Part shown: one piece after another, positions 8,616 through 21,264 of the stretch
Position numbering within the stretch: position 1 is the first letter of the stretch
Layout: the number at the start of each line of letters is the position of its first letter
Source: Azophilus sp026709365
GTDB taxonomy: Bacteria > Pseudomonadota > Gammaproteobacteria > Pseudomonadales > Azotimanducaceae
Assembly: GCA_965200175.1 (NCBI GenBank)
Contig: OZ241345.1
Coordinates: 1,674,001 to 1,738,000, forward strand
Direction: 5' to 3'
DNA length: 64,000 nt
The notes under the pieces: generated by a model
Told to the model about the DNA's origin: nothing
Database searches by the model: none
Seen by the model: the letters and a program-made list of their open reading frames with translations, nothing else
Made by a program: the position numbers and the translations under genes

Positions 8616-9830
8616 TTACAGCTCCAGAAGTATGCGCGCCGGATCTTCGAGCAACTGCTTCACCGCCACCAGGAAGCGCACCGCCTCGCGGCCGTCGATT
8701 AAGCGGTGGTCGTAGGACAGCGCCAAGTACATCATGGGCCGGACCTGCACCTCGCCAGCCACGACCATGGGCCGCTCCTGAATCTTGTGCATGCCCAGAA
8801 TGCCGGTCTGCGGCGGGTTGAGGATCGGCGTCGAGAGCAGCGAACCGAAGATGCCGCCGTTGGAAATGGTGAAGGTGCCCCCGGAAATCTCCTCAATGGC
8901 CAGCTTGCCGCTGCGCGCCCGCTCGCCGTAGCCGTTGATCTGATCCTCGATCTGCGCAAGGCTCAGGGCGTCGGCGTCGCGCACCACGGGAACCACCAGG
9001 CCCCGGTCGGTGCTGACCGCAACCCCAATGTCGTAGTACCCGTGGTAGATGATGTCGTCGCCATCGATCGATGCATTGACCGCCGGAAAGCGCTTGAGGG
9101 CCTCAACGGAGGCGCGCACGAAGAACGACATGAAGCCCAAGCGGGTGCCGTTGTGGCGCGCCTGGAACTCCTCCTGGTACTTGCTGCGCAGCGCCATGAC
9201 TGGCGACATGTCCACCTCATTGAACGTGGTCAGCATGGCGGCGTTGTGCTGCGCCTCCACCAAGCGCCGGGCGATGCTGGCCCGCAGCCGCGTCATGGGA
9301 ACCCGGCGCTCCACCCGCTCGCCAACGGCCTGGTCGGGAAACGCCGCGCCGTCCCCGTTCCCGGAATCCTCGTTTTGCTTGGCGGCGGCCGGTGCGGGCG
9401 GCGGCGTGGGGCGCTCCTCGATGACGTACTGGGCCACATCCTCCTTGGTGATGCGCCCGTCCTTGCCGGTGCCCTGAACCTTGGCGACGTCCAAGCCCTT
9501 CTCCTCGGCAAGCTTGCGCGCCGCCGGACTGGCGCTGGCGGCGGGCGCGGCAGGCGCCGGCGGTTCCGGCTCGGCAGGGGCACGGGATGCCGGCACGTCG
9601 CCGATCTCGAACAGGGCGAGCGGCTCCTCGCTCTCCACCACGTCGCCCTCCTGCTTGAGCACGCGCACCAGCCGACCGTCCGCCGGGGCCACCACTTCGA
9701 GCACCACCTTGTCGGTTTCGATGTCCACCAGCAGGTCGTCGCGCTTGATGGGTTCGCCGGCGTCCTTGTGCCAGACGGCGATGGTGCCTTCGGTGATGGA
9801 TTCCGGGAATGTCGGAGCTTTGATGTCCAT
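8616..9830 (-). CDS. sucB: 2-oxoglutarate dehydrogenase E2, dihydrolipoyl succinyltransferase
   Basis: 404 residues from the ATG at 9830 (MDIKAPTFPESITEG); longer in-frame readings extend into sucA and are rejected. Domains in order: a single lipoyl domain with lipoylated K41 in ETDKVVLEV, a Pro/Ala-rich linker, an E3-binding domain (SPAARKLAEEKGLD), a second linker, and the catalytic acyltransferase domain ending in ALSYDHRLIDGREAV with the active-site histidine. It transfers the succinyl group to CoA. It lies 23 bases after sucA in the sdh-suc operon. Confidence 0.96.
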   Translation of the reverse strand: MDIKAPTFPESITEGTIAVWHKDAGEPIKRDDLLVDIETDKVVLEVVAPADGRLVRVLKQEGDVVESEEPLALFEIGDVPASRAPAEPEPPAPAAPAASASPAARKLAEEKGLDVAKVQGTGKDGRITKEDVAQYVIEERPTPPPAPAAAKQNEDSGNGDGAAFPDQAVGERVERRVPMTRLRASIARRLVEAQHNAAMLTTFNEVDMSPVMALRSKYQEEFQARHNGTRLGFMSFFVRASVEALKRFPAVNASIDGDDIIYHGYYDIGVAVSTDRGLVVPVVRDADALSLAQIEDQINGYGERARSGKLAIEEISGGTFTISNGGIFGSLLSTPILNPPQTGILGMHKIQERPMVVAGEVQVRPMMYLALSYDHRLIDGREAVRFLVAVKQLLEDPARILLEL

Positions 9831-9853
9831 AGGGTTCGCTACTCGATGGTTCG

Positions 9854-12706
<2,853 letters not shown>

Positions 12707-12718
12707 CGGCTGAGGCGC

Positions 12719-13423
12719 CTAGGTGCCCTGCTTCACGAGCAGGCCGCGAATCTTGCCGATCGCCCGAGTCGGGTTCAGGCCCTTGGGACAGACGTTGACG
12801 CAGTTCATGATGCCCCGGCAGCGAAACACGCTGAACGGATCTTCCAAGTCGCGCAGGCGCTCGTCGCCGGCCGTGTCGCGGCTGTCGGCCAGGAAACGGT
12901 AGGCTTGCAGCAGGCCGGCGGGGCCCACGAACTTGTCGGGGTTCCACCAGAACGACGGGCAGGCCGTTGAGCAGCAGCCGCAGAGAATGCACTCGTAGAG
13001 GCCGTCCAGCTCGGCGCGCTGCTCGGGGGATTGCAGGCGCTCCTGGGCAGGCGGCGGCGTCTCGTTGATGAGATAGGGCCGCACCTTCTCAAACTGGTCG
13101 AAGAACTGGCCCATGTCCACCACCAGGTCGCGGATCACCGGCAGCCCCGGCAACGGCCGCAGCGCCAGCTTGCCGCGCTTGGCCACTTGGGAGACGGGCG
13201 TGATGCAGGCGAGGCCGTTCAGGCCGTTCATGTTGATGCCGTCGGAGCCGCACACGCCCTCGCGGCAGGACCGACGGTAGGACAGGGACGGATCCTGCTC
13301 CTTCAGGCGCTCCAGCAGGTCGAGGACCATCAAGTCCTGGCCCTCGGGCAACTCGATGCTCATATCCCGCATCCGCGGCTTGTCGTCCACATCCGGGTTG
13401 TACCGATAAACACTGACCTGCAT
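12719..13423 (-). CDS. sdhB: succinate dehydrogenase iron-sulfur subunit
   Basis: 234 residues. It carries the [2Fe-2S] cysteines in CREGVCGSDGINMNG plus a later Cys (LACITP), and the 4Fe-4S/3Fe-4S cysteine sets CILCGCCSTACP and CRGIMNCVNVCPKGLNP. It transfers electrons from SdhA to the SdhCD quinone site. Gap to sdhA is 73 bases, the largest inside the operon; no gene or obvious terminator was seen in it. Confidence 0.97.
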   Translation of the reverse strand: MQVSVYRYNPDVDDKPRMRDMSIELPEGQDLMVLDLLERLKEQDPSLSYRRSCREGVCGSDGINMNGLNGLACITPVSQVAKRGKLALRPLPGLPVIRDLVVDMGQFFDQFEKVRPYLINETPPPAQERLQSPEQRAELDGLYECILCGCCSTACPSFWWNPDKFVGPAGLLQAYRFLADSRDTAGDERLRDLEDPFSVFRCRGIMNCVNVCPKGLNPTRAIGKIRGLLVKQGT

Positions 13424-13496
13424 TAGGCACTTCCTTAGTTCGTTCTGCTTGAGCCAAGCCTACAGCGCCTCCGAGTTGCGCAGCAACTTGGAGGCG

Positions 13497-15269
13497 CTAA
13501 TAGCGCCTCTCCATCGGCTCGAAGACCGGCACCGTGGCGGGTTCGAAGTTCACCGTCCGCTTGGCCACCCGCTCATCATCGGGGAAGTACAGGGAGTGGC
13601 ACAACCAGTTTTCGTCATCGCGTTGCTGATGGTCCTCGCGGGCGTGGGCGCCGCGGCTCTCCCGCCGCGCCTCGGCGGCGACGGCGGTGGCGTAGGCCAC
13701 CTCGAACAGGTTGTCGAGTTCCAATGCCTCCAGGCGGGCGGTGTTGAAGGCGTTGCTCTTGTCAGGCAGGTGCGCATGGTTGATGCGCTCACGCAGCGCC
13801 TGCAGCGTCTTGATGCCCTCGCGCATGTGCGCTTCGGTGCGGAACACCCCGAAACTCGCCTGCATGCAGTTCTGCAGTTCCCGCTTCAGCGCGGCCACGC
13901 TTTCCCCCTCGGCGGAGGCGTTCCAGCGGGCGAGCCTGGCGCAAGCCGCCTCCAGGTCGGATTCGCTGGCCTCCCGGCGGCTGATGCCTTGGCGCACGGC
14001 CTGCTCGATGTGCAGCCCGGCGGCTCGCCCGAACACGATCAGGTCGAGCAGCGAGTTGCCGCCCAGCCGATTGGCGCCGTGTACGGAGACGCAAGCCGCC
14101 TCGCCGGCGGCATACAAGCCCTCGATGGCGCGGTCCTGCCCCGCTTGGTCCTGGGTCAGCGCTTGGCCGCGCACTTGGGTGGGAATGCCGCCCATCATGT
14201 AGTGGCAGGTGGGCACGACAGGAATGGGCTCGCGCACCGGATCGGCATGGGCAAAGGTGCGCGACAGATCCAGAATGCCCGGCAGGCGGCTGTTGAGCAC
14301 CGCCTCGCCCAAGTGGTCGAGCTTGAGCAGCACGTGGTCCCCGGCCTCGCCGCAGCCGCGGCCCTCCAGAATTTCAATGACCATGGAGCGGGCCACCACG
14401 TCGCGGCCCGCCAGATCCTTGGCGGTCGGCGCGTAGCGTTCCATGAAGCGCTCGCCGTCCTTGTTGATCAGGTAGCCGCCCTCCCCCCGGCAGCCTTCGG
14501 TGACCAGCACCCCGGCGCCCGCGATGCCGGTGGGATGGAACTGCCACATTTCGATGTCCTGCACCGGAAAGCCGGCGCGCAGGGCCATGCCGACGCCGTC
14601 GCCGGTGTTCATCAGCGCGTTGGTGGTGCTGGCGTAGATGCGTCCTGCGCCGCCAGTGGCCAGCACCGTCGCCCGGGAGGCCACATGGACCACCTCGCCG
14701 GTCTCGATCTCGATGGCGATGACCCCGGTCACCGCGCCGTCCTGGTTCTTCACCAAGTCAACGGCGAACCATTCGTTCAGGAAAGTTGCGCCGTTTTTGA
14801 CGTTGGCTTGGTAGAGGGTGTGCAGCAGCGCATGCCCAGTGCGGTCGGCGGCGGCGCAGGTGCGGGCCGCCTGCCCGCCCTTGCCGTAGTCCTTCGACTG
14901 GCCACCGAACGGCCGCTGGTAGATGCGGCCTGATTCGGTGCGTGAAAACGGCAGGCCCATGTGCTCCAGCTCGAAGACCGCTTGGGGGCCTTCGCTGCAC
15001 ATGTACTCGATCGCGTCCTGGTCGCCGATGTAGTCCGATCCCTTGACCGTGTCGTACATGTGCCACCGCCAGTCGTCGTCCGGATCCTCGCTGGCGATGG
15101 CGCAGGTGATGCCGCCTTGGGCGGACACCGTGTGCGAACGGGTGGGGAACACCTTGGAGATGACCGCCGTCCGCAGCCCGGACTGGGCGAGTTCGAGGGC
15201 CGCCCGCAGCCCGGCGCCGCCGCCGCCGACAATGAGGCCGTCGAACTCCAGTTTGCGCATTGCGGGCAT
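13497..15269 (-). CDS. sdhA: succinate dehydrogenase flavoprotein subunit
   Basis: 590 residues, close to E. coli SdhA (588). It has the N-terminal FAD dinucleotide motif GGGGAGLRAALELA, the covalent-flavin histidine in PTRSHTVSAQGG, catalytic region HPTGIAGAGVLVTEGCRGEGG (residues split across the FAD and capping domains), and the substrate-site sequence TCHYMMGGIPT. It oxidises succinate to fumarate. The ATG at 15269 follows the sdhD stop by four bases. Confidence 0.97.
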   Translation of the reverse strand: MPAMRKLEFDGLIVGGGGAGLRAALELAQSGLRTAVISKVFPTRSHTVSAQGGITCAIASEDPDDDWRWHMYDTVKGSDYIGDQDAIEYMCSEGPQAVFELEHMGLPFSRTESGRIYQRPFGGQSKDYGKGGQAARTCAAADRTGHALLHTLYQANVKNGATFLNEWFAVDLVKNQDGAVTGVIAIEIETGEVVHVASRATVLATGGAGRIYASTTNALMNTGDGVGMALRAGFPVQDIEMWQFHPTGIAGAGVLVTEGCRGEGGYLINKDGERFMERYAPTAKDLAGRDVVARSMVIEILEGRGCGEAGDHVLLKLDHLGEAVLNSRLPGILDLSRTFAHADPVREPIPVVPTCHYMMGGIPTQVRGQALTQDQAGQDRAIEGLYAAGEAACVSVHGANRLGGNSLLDLIVFGRAAGLHIEQAVRQGISRREASESDLEAACARLARWNASAEGESVAALKRELQNCMQASFGVFRTEAHMREGIKTLQALRERINHAHLPDKSNAFNTARLEALELDNLFEVAYATAVAAEARRESRGAHAREDHQQRDDENWLCHSLYFPDDERVAKRTVNFEPATVPVFEPMERRY

Positions 15270-15273
15270 CGCC

Positions 15274-15654
15274 CTAAGCCGGTCCCGGCAGCATCCAGAA
15301 GAGGCGAATGCCCCACCAGACGTAGATGAACAGCAGCAGTCCGCAACCCAGTTGGTAAACCATGCGGAAGATCGCCGCCCGGGCGCCGAAGTAGTGCGGC
15401 CTTAAGTAGTCCGTGCCGACCGTCCACAGGCCGACCCAGCCGTGGGCGGCGGTGGAGAGAACGGCCAGAACGCTGAAGGCGCGCATTGATGCGGAACCGA
15501 AGAACGCAGCCAACTGAACATGATCAAGGCCGTCATTGGCGGCGAAGAAGCTCAGCAGGCAGAGGGTGTAGAGCGCCAGCACCACGGCGCTCAAACGTTG
15601 GATCAGGAAGTCCGCCAAGCCGCTGCGCGCCAAGGAGGTGACTTGGGTTACCAC
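15274..15654 (-). CDS. sdhD: succinate dehydrogenase membrane anchor subunit
   Basis: 126 residues from a GTG at 15654 that overlaps the end of sdhC by seven bases. A longer open frame up to 15813 would lie inside sdhC and has non-membrane composition, so it is rejected. Three hydrophobic segments are visible (LSAVVLALYTLCLLSFF, MRAFSVLAVLSTAAHGWVGL, GCGLLLFIYVWWGIRLF). The histidine in STAAHGWVG is the likely heme b ligand. With SdhC it forms the quinone site. Confidence 0.88.
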   Translation of the reverse strand: MVTQVTSLARSGLADFLIQRLSAVVLALYTLCLLSFFAANDGLDHVQLAAFFGSASMRAFSVLAVLSTAAHGWVGLWTVGTDYLRPHYFGARAAIFRMVYQLGCGLLLFIYVWWGIRLFWMLPGPA

Positions 15655-16022
15655 AGCCAAGCCCCCAGCAGGACGGCCGCCGCCCCGGTTGCGGCGAAAA
15701 CCAGCCAGGAGGCGCGTTTGGCGGCGGCGAAGCCGTCGCCCACGTGCAGGTCGAGCAGCAGGTGCTTGATGCCCGCCAGCAGATGGTAGGCCAGCAGGGC
15801 CAGAACGCCCCACAGCGCCAATTTGGGGAAGGTCATTGCCAGCAGGCTGCCTGCCCTGGCAAAGCCCGCCTCCGAGGAAAGCGCCAGATCAAGCAGGTAC
15901 AGCAGGTAGGCGAAGCCGAAGAACAGCAGAATCCCGGAAATGCGGTGGGCGATGGAGGCGATGGCGGTGACCGGCCAGCGAAACCGAGCCAGCGACAGAC
16001 TGATTGGACGTTCGGGCCTCAT
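15648..16022 (-). CDS. sdhC: succinate dehydrogenase cytochrome b556 subunit
   Basis: 124 residues. It starts MRPERPISLSLARFRWPVTA and has the family signature SIAHRISGILLFFG, three membrane helices, and HLLAGIKHLLLDLH with the heme-ligand histidine. First gene of the nine-gene sdhCDAB-sucAB-lpd-sucCD operon, so the operon promoter should lie within the following 16023-16542 stretch. No strong consensus promoter was identified by eye. Confidence 0.93.
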   Translation of the reverse strand: MRPERPISLSLARFRWPVTAIASIAHRISGILLFFGFAYLLYLLDLALSSEAGFARAGSLLAMTFPKLALWGVLALLAYHLLAGIKHLLLDLHVGDGFAAAKRASWLVFAATGAAAVLLGAWLW

Positions 16023-16542
16023 AAACCAAGTTCTTCGTCAATCCACAACTTTGGGAACCTGCCAAGATGCACGTCGAAACGACGCGCCGCCTGCGACGGC
16101 GGCCAACCCCGGCCCAGCCTGCTGATGGGGCCCTAACCGGCCCGGACAACTCTGATGGAGCGGGATTCTAGTCGCAGCTTTCCGATTTGCCAACACTCAC
16201 TCCCTTGCTAGAAGAGGGAGTTGTGCTGCAGAGTTTTTGGAGAGAGTTCAATAGCAGCGGGGTCGGGGCGATGCTTGTGGGCCGCCGATCCTTGATGGCG
16301 GAAAGCTTTCGGAAGCGAGCTGCGTCAGGCCACCAGCGGCAGGTCGGATCCACCAGCGAGCGCATCCGGTCCAAGTAGCCTCGATGGAAGGGGGCAGCGG
16401 CATCATAACCACCTGCGCCACCCTCGCCTGCATCCAAACCCGGCGGCGCACGAAATGGCCCTTGAAGCCAAACCCGCCATCCAGCCAGCCAGGCTCAGCC
16501 ACGGTTCCAGAACGGGTTGTCCCAACGTGTGGGCGGGACAGG
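16023..16542. other. 520-base intergenic region upstream of sdhC
   Basis: Separates sdhC from the stop of the large ATPase gene. It must hold the sdh operon promoter on the minus strand, but I could not identify confident -35/-10 boxes. Several short open frames (for example minus 16168-16437 and 16248-16502) have no recognised homology and lack convincing ribosome binding sites. gltA, often found upstream of sdhC, is not present. Confidence 0.6.
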
Positions 16543-19500
16543 TCACCCTACTTGTCCGACAGACCCATCTCGCAGGTAGATTTCTGGATTAAAGTCGCTG
16601 AATAAGTCAGGCCCGGGATCCCACTGCTCGCGATCCCGCTCAATGAAAGCATTAAGTGCATCGTACAACTCCTTGACGAATCCCACGAGCTCTAGATCAT
16701 GATGAACCTCTAGCATATCGTGCCCCGCGCAAACACGTTTCAAGCATTCTAAAACGGTTCTGACGTATTTCTGCCGTTCTGGACCGTAACGTACTTCTAG
16801 ATCATCATGCATCTTGGAGCCCCCCGCAAATTCCTCTACGCATTCAGAGGTATCTCTAAGGTCTTTTGTCGCTTCATCCCCTTCTAGCTCGTCAAGGAAC
16901 TTGGCAAGATGCCTCAAGACCGCAGCAAAGGTACCGATATCTTCTAACACATCATGCCCTTCAAGCGCACCAGGCTCCTCAGCAAGATGATACAAGGAAT
17001 CAGCGACATACCTGAGACTGTAGACCACGCCATTCTCTTCTAACCACCAAATAAATCCTAAGAGACCGCTCACGGAATCAAGAATAGTGCTGAAACCTTC
17101 TGGGTCAGCGTGCTTCTCAACAAGCTTCAGTCCGATTCTTAGTGACTCGACAAGCCTCTTGTGAGCACGTTCTATCCCATCACGGCCCTGTTCGAGGTCC
17201 GTAAGATCGCGCAATTGCTCAGCAAACGCTTTCAAATGGCGAGGGTAAGATGTCAAATTAGCGAGTTCGCGCATGTTTGACAGTCGGTCTTCACGAAATT
17301 TGTTGGCATCAACCTCATCAATGTGCAGCCAGCCTCCCATTTCAAGAAGGCGACTCAGAGAATCTTCAACGATCTCATAGCCCTCAACCGAATGCTGATG
17401 GCGCTCCTTAAGACACTTGCCGATTTCCAGCGATTCGTCAAGCCACCCCTGGATATCGCTCACGCGGGTCAACTCATCGCTTTGATCATCTGGGTCTGTA
17501 GGGCCGCGTGCTCCTTCATCCGCAAGCTTGTGCAAAAGATTGGCGAGCGCCTTCTTCTCATGAACCAAACCTCGCTTCCCGGCAGCCAACCTTCCCAATT
17601 CCAAATATTTTCCCAGCAATTCCCCAGCATGATCTTGCTCGTGAAATAGCCGATTCAAAAGATAATCAAGAAGAAAATCCAAGCGGTAAATCAGTAAATT
17701 GACAAATTCCTCGTCCTTACCATACTCGTCGAGAAGTTGTCCGCAGATCTCCAGTGCCTCGGAACACCGTTCTTCACTTCGCTTCAACCCGCCTTTAGTA
17801 TGATCAAAAACATCAACTTCCACCAGAACATACGCGCGTGTTAGCAGGCTTCTTGCATTTTTGTTCTCTTGGACAATACGAGAGCTCTCACCTAGCGCTA
17901 AGGAAAAATAATTCTCAGCTTGCTGATAATCATCTCTTTTACAACATACGTGCCCGAGGCGGATAAGAGCTGAACAATAAGTGCCGTAGTCATCTTGATC
18001 ACCGCTCTTTTCCGCGATTCGACAACTGATATCTGATGCCTTGATCAGATAATTCTCAGCACTCCGCCAATCCCCCACTCGTATCATATTCACAAAACCA
18101 AGCGTCAACAAGCATTTCGCGAGGCTTCTGCGAATATCTAAAGTATCGTTATCTTCCAAAATTCTATTCCAAAGACTAAGCGCCTTGACAAGATACTCCT
18201 CGTTGGGCTTGTAGAGCTCTATTCCATATTCTCCTGATTTTGCTTGATAACCGGACCCAAGCCCCATCAGCAGGTCGCACAGTTCCATCTGATTTTGGAG
18301 TTTGCTGGACTTCCCGTATCGCTCTAGACAATTAGGAAGCACGCTTTCTCCGATAGATTTAGCAGTTACGGAGCCGCCAGAACCCGACACATTCAGAAAT
18401 ACCCGAATATAATTCACAAGGTGCAAGCAGGGCGTTTCCTTCGAAGCAGCCGCCCAGTCTATCCGCTCAAGAAAGGCCGCAATTCTATCAAACTCTCGCC
18501 AGAGGCCAGTTATAGCATAGTTTCCGGCCAGCATGCAATACGCTCTTAACGAAGCCACTGCCGAAGGTTTCGACCAATCATACGATTCCTGAACGGATAA
18601 AATTTCCACAACAATCTCAAGCCGACTAATTTTTTCCGACGGCGGGAGCCCCGAGAGTGGAGAAACAGGTGCGTCTCGATACAACAGCATCCGTCCATCT
18701 TCATCGAAGCAATTGTTGACCCAAGTGATTAGTCTGTCTTCTACAAACCTCAGCAAGGCATGATCATCGTCCGTTAGAAACTCCTTAAAGTGCTGATCTG
18801 CAGCGGTATAGTAAGCACGATCGCGAAATTTGTATAGGACACCGTCCAAGCGGGATAGAATGCCGTATCGTTTAACACATGCGGAGATCAACTTTTCAAT
18901 CTCCTTTTTTTTCATACCGCCCGAATATTCTAGCTGTTGTAGCGCGAATTCAACGATAATCCCTCGAAAGAAGTTACAGTCGCGCCAGCTGGTTACCCGA
19001 CTCCCCCATCCAAGAATATCTTGAACTTCGTCGTCAAGATCACCGAAGCGTTTCTCTACCAATTTATCCCGCTCGGTTGGCCACTCCCGGACACTCTTCA
19101 CACCTACATCGCTGAGCTCTCCCTTAGGGTCTCCGTTCTGAAAGCGCCGTTTTTGTTTTTGGCGCAGCCAACCGATGTGCTCAACTAAACTCTGGAAGTT
19201 GCCGAAGCACTTGTCGACGACAAGCTTCTTCTGGCTCTCGGTAAGTCCCGGAAATTCACTAACGAGCCGTTCTTGAAGTGCCTTAGTATCACCCTCCAAT
19301 CGCAAAAGGGTCCGAAATTCCCTCGCAAGGGCCTGTTGGGCGACGAAGGCCAGACCCGCCTGAGCCTCGTTTGTTTCAGGCCTAAAACTTTCCCGCCACT
19401 CTCTTTCCCAATGGGTGGCAATCACCAGAAGCGGCCACCTTTTTTCTTTAGCCTCGCTGAACAGTTCTCCTAGGAACTTTAAACTGCTGCTGTCTACCCA

Positions 19501-20214
19501 CTGGGCGTCATCCAGCCAAACTATGGTTGGAAGCTTCTTGCGGCCCATCCAGTAGCCCAACTCTTCGCGGAGCCTGTCGCCCGCGTCTCGCTCGCGCTTC
19601 GTGACCAAGGAATGGACTTCAGAACCTTTGGTATCAGCAGCTTTGCGAGCCGCAGAAAGCCCAAGTTTGACAGCCGGGCCCGCCAGCCCCAAAGTCAATC
19701 CCGTCGTTTGCTCGACCAGATACGCGACGCCCTCCTCCTTGTAGGCCCTTGCCGCTTCAGCCCGCTTTTTGGCGAGGTCGTCCCACATAACTTTCATGAC
19801 TCCCACGTTCCGCGGCATGACCTCGTAATGAAGCAGCAGCGCCTCAAGTCCTTTCGGCAGTGGGCACTCCCGATCTTCTTGGTTTCTGCCGCTTGCATCC
19901 CCCCAGCGCATTCCCATCCACATGAACTTCGGGGCCGCCTCAGGTATATGGCCTTTAGGAAAGTGCGGGTTCACCCTCAGGCCACTGTCGTGACCGCGCT
20001 CCTGAAACGCTTTCGGCCAGTAGCCTTCAGCGCCAGGGCCGTTCCAATCCTTCTCGTGCGTCAGCTTCTCGTAAAGAGCTTGGACGAGTGCGCTTTTCCC
20101 AACGCCGCTTTCAGCGACGATGACCGCAAGGCGGGGATGTTTTGTCTCGGCGACATTGGCGAACCGGCCGTAAAGCCGCTCAATCTCCTCATCTCGACCA
20201 AAAAACTCGCTCAT
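16543..20214 (-). CDS. large STAND-like P-loop ATPase with helical/TPR-like C-terminus
   Basis: 1223 residues. The ATPase begins at the very N-terminus with an FGRDEEIERL start (AAA_16/STAND style). Walker A AESGVGKS lies at 34-41, with Ala in place of the usual first Gly, and Walker B TIVWLDDAQWVD at 230-241. Between them is an unusually long insert of about 190 residues with a hydrophobic, glycine-rich stretch near 163-190. Residues about 560-1200 are predominantly helical; 700-800 read like TPR repeats (WRSAENYLIKA, DDYQQAENYFSLAL). No effector domain (nuclease, TIR, protease) is evident. The start has a strong RBS (GGAGGAG). The gene is clearly A+T-richer than its neighbours, suggesting transfer. 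Such proteins include defence NTPases and signalling regulators; the role here is unknown. Confidence 0.7.
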   Translation of the reverse strand: MSEFFGRDEEIERLYGRFANVAETKHPRLAVIVAESGVGKSALVQALYEKLTHEKDWNGPGAEGYWPKAFQERGHDSGLRVNPHFPKGHIPEAAPKFMWMGMRWGDASGRNQEDRECPLPKGLEALLLHYEVMPRNVGVMKVMWDDLAKKRAEAARAYKEEGVAYLVEQTTGLTLGLAGPAVKLGLSAARKAADTKGSEVHSLVTKRERDAGDRLREELGYWMGRKKLPTIVWLDDAQWVDSSSLKFLGELFSEAKEKRWPLLVIATHWEREWRESFRPETNEAQAGLAFVAQQALAREFRTLLRLEGDTKALQERLVSEFPGLTESQKKLVVDKCFGNFQSLVEHIGWLRQKQKRRFQNGDPKGELSDVGVKSVREWPTERDKLVEKRFGDLDDEVQDILGWGSRVTSWRDCNFFRGIIVEFALQQLEYSGGMKKKEIEKLISACVKRYGILSRLDGVLYKFRDRAYYTAADQHFKEFLTDDDHALLRFVEDRLITWVNNCFDEDGRMLLYRDAPVSPLSGLPPSEKISRLEIVVEILSVQESYDWSKPSAVASLRAYCMLAGNYAITGLWREFDRIAAFLERIDWAAASKETPCLHLVNYIRVFLNVSGSGGSVTAKSIGESVLPNCLERYGKSSKLQNQMELCDLLMGLGSGYQAKSGEYGIELYKPNEEYLVKALSLWNRILEDNDTLDIRRSLAKCLLTLGFVNMIRVGDWRSAENYLIKASDISCRIAEKSGDQDDYGTYCSALIRLGHVCCKRDDYQQAENYFSLALGESSRIVQENKNARSLLTRAYVLVEVDVFDHTKGGLKRSEERCSEALEICGQLLDEYGKDEEFVNLLIYRLDFLLDYLLNRLFHEQDHAGELLGKYLELGRLAAGKRGLVHEKKALANLLHKLADEGARGPTDPDDQSDELTRVSDIQGWLDESLEIGKCLKERHQHSVEGYEIVEDSLSRLLEMGGWLHIDEVDANKFREDRLSNMRELANLTSYPRHLKAFAEQLRDLTDLEQGRDGIERAHKRLVESLRIGLKLVEKHADPEGFSTILDSVSGLLGFIWWLEENGVVYSLRYVADSLYHLAEEPGALEGHDVLEDIGTFAAVLRHLAKFLDELEGDEATKDLRDTSECVEEFAGGSKMHDDLEVRYGPERQKYVRTVLECLKRVCAGHDMLEVHHDLELVGFVKELYDALNAFIERDREQWDPGPDLFSDFNPEIYLRDGSVGQVG

Positions 20215-20358
20215 AAAAGCTCTCCTCCGACAAGACCATCACAGTGCGCTATCTTAAACCCGCAGTCTGCACGAGCATTGCCATCTGTCAACGCTATTAG
20301 TGCGATATCCGGGCTAACACTGATCCAGGCACTGATCCACTCCTCGCTTGGAGGAATT

Positions 20359-21156
20359 TCAGGGACGCGAATCCTGAACCAACGGCGCGGGCAGCATGGA
20401 CATGCCGCCATCGATGACGAACTCCTGGGCGGTGATGAAGGCGGACTCATCCGACGCCAGGAACACCACCAAGTCGGCGACGTTCCGTGGCGTGCCCATG
20501 ATGCCCGCCTCGGCTGGGCGCGGCCCTTCCGGCGGCTGGGCAACGTCCGTTGCGGATTCGCCAACCTGCGCTCCGAAGTTCTGCACCATCGGCGTGTTGA
20601 TGACTCCCGGATGAATCGAGTTGCATCGAATCCGGTAACCGGACTCCAAGCAGTGCGCGGCGATGGAACGGGACAGGCCCTCGATGGCGCCCTTGGCGGC
20701 GGCGTAGCCGACGACGCCGCTGTAGGCGAGCTTGGAGACCACCGACGCCATGTTGATGATCGAGCCGCCGCCGCTGGCGGCCATCAAGGGGATGGCGTGC
20801 TTGGCTCCGAGGAAGGCGCCGTCGGCGCTGACGGCCAGTTGCGCCCGGTAGTGGGCGTAAGTCTGGCTCTCGATGTTGCCGGGAAGGACGATGCCGGCGT
20901 TGTTGACCAGGACGTGCAGGGCGCCGAACTCGCTTCTGATTTCGCCGATGATCGCTTGCCAGCGCGCTTCGTCGGTGACGTCCTGCGGCTTGAAGGCCGC
21001 GCCGATGTCGCTGGCCACCGCTTGACCGCCAGCCGAGTCCACATCGGTCAGCACCACCCGCGCCCCTTCCGCAGCAAGGGCGCGGGCGTCGGCCTTGCCG
21101 AGACCCTTGGCCCCTCCGGTAACCAACGCCACCTTTCCCGCCAAGCGCTTCGCCAT
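20359..21156 (-). CDS. short-chain dehydrogenase/reductase (SDR)
   Basis: 265 residues, classical SDR. It has the cofactor motif TGGAKGLG (about 14-21), NNAG, and a canonical catalytic set: Ser in NMASVVS and YAAAK 13 residues later. D at the end of strand 2 (VVLTDVDSAG) favours NAD(H). It resembles 3-alpha/20-beta-hydroxysteroid-dehydrogenase-type and cyclohexanol-dehydrogenase-type SDRs, but the substrate cannot be assigned. The C-terminal tail (after the usual INGG/VIDGG) is slightly extended. It ends about 145 bases upstream of the STAND-like gene and is divergently oriented from the next gene. Confidence 0.85.
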   Translation of the reverse strand: MAKRLAGKVALVTGGAKGLGKADARALAAEGARVVLTDVDSAGGQAVASDIGAAFKPQDVTDEARWQAIIGEIRSEFGALHVLVNNAGIVLPGNIESQTYAHYRAQLAVSADGAFLGAKHAIPLMAASGGGSIINMASVVSKLAYSGVVGYAAAKGAIEGLSRSIAAHCLESGYRIRCNSIHPGVINTPMVQNFGAQVGESATDVAQPPEGPRPAEAGIMGTPRNVADLVVFLASDESAFITAQEFVIDGGMSMLPAPLVQDSRP

Positions 21157-21264
21157 CGTCGCATCCCCCCTGCGTTCGTCGAAAGAGGCTGATTATCCGA
21201 GCAAAGCGGCGCAGACGCAAAGTGGGCTGGTCTATACTTGGTGATTTGCCAAGCCAAAGTCCGC

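Noticed and set aside
7201..8715. Long open frame (504 codons) opposite lpd
   Set aside because: Shadow of lpd; lacks motifs and a ribosome binding site.
16168..16437. Short minus-strand open frame upstream of sdhC
   Set aside because: No homology recognised and no start signal; treated as intergenic.
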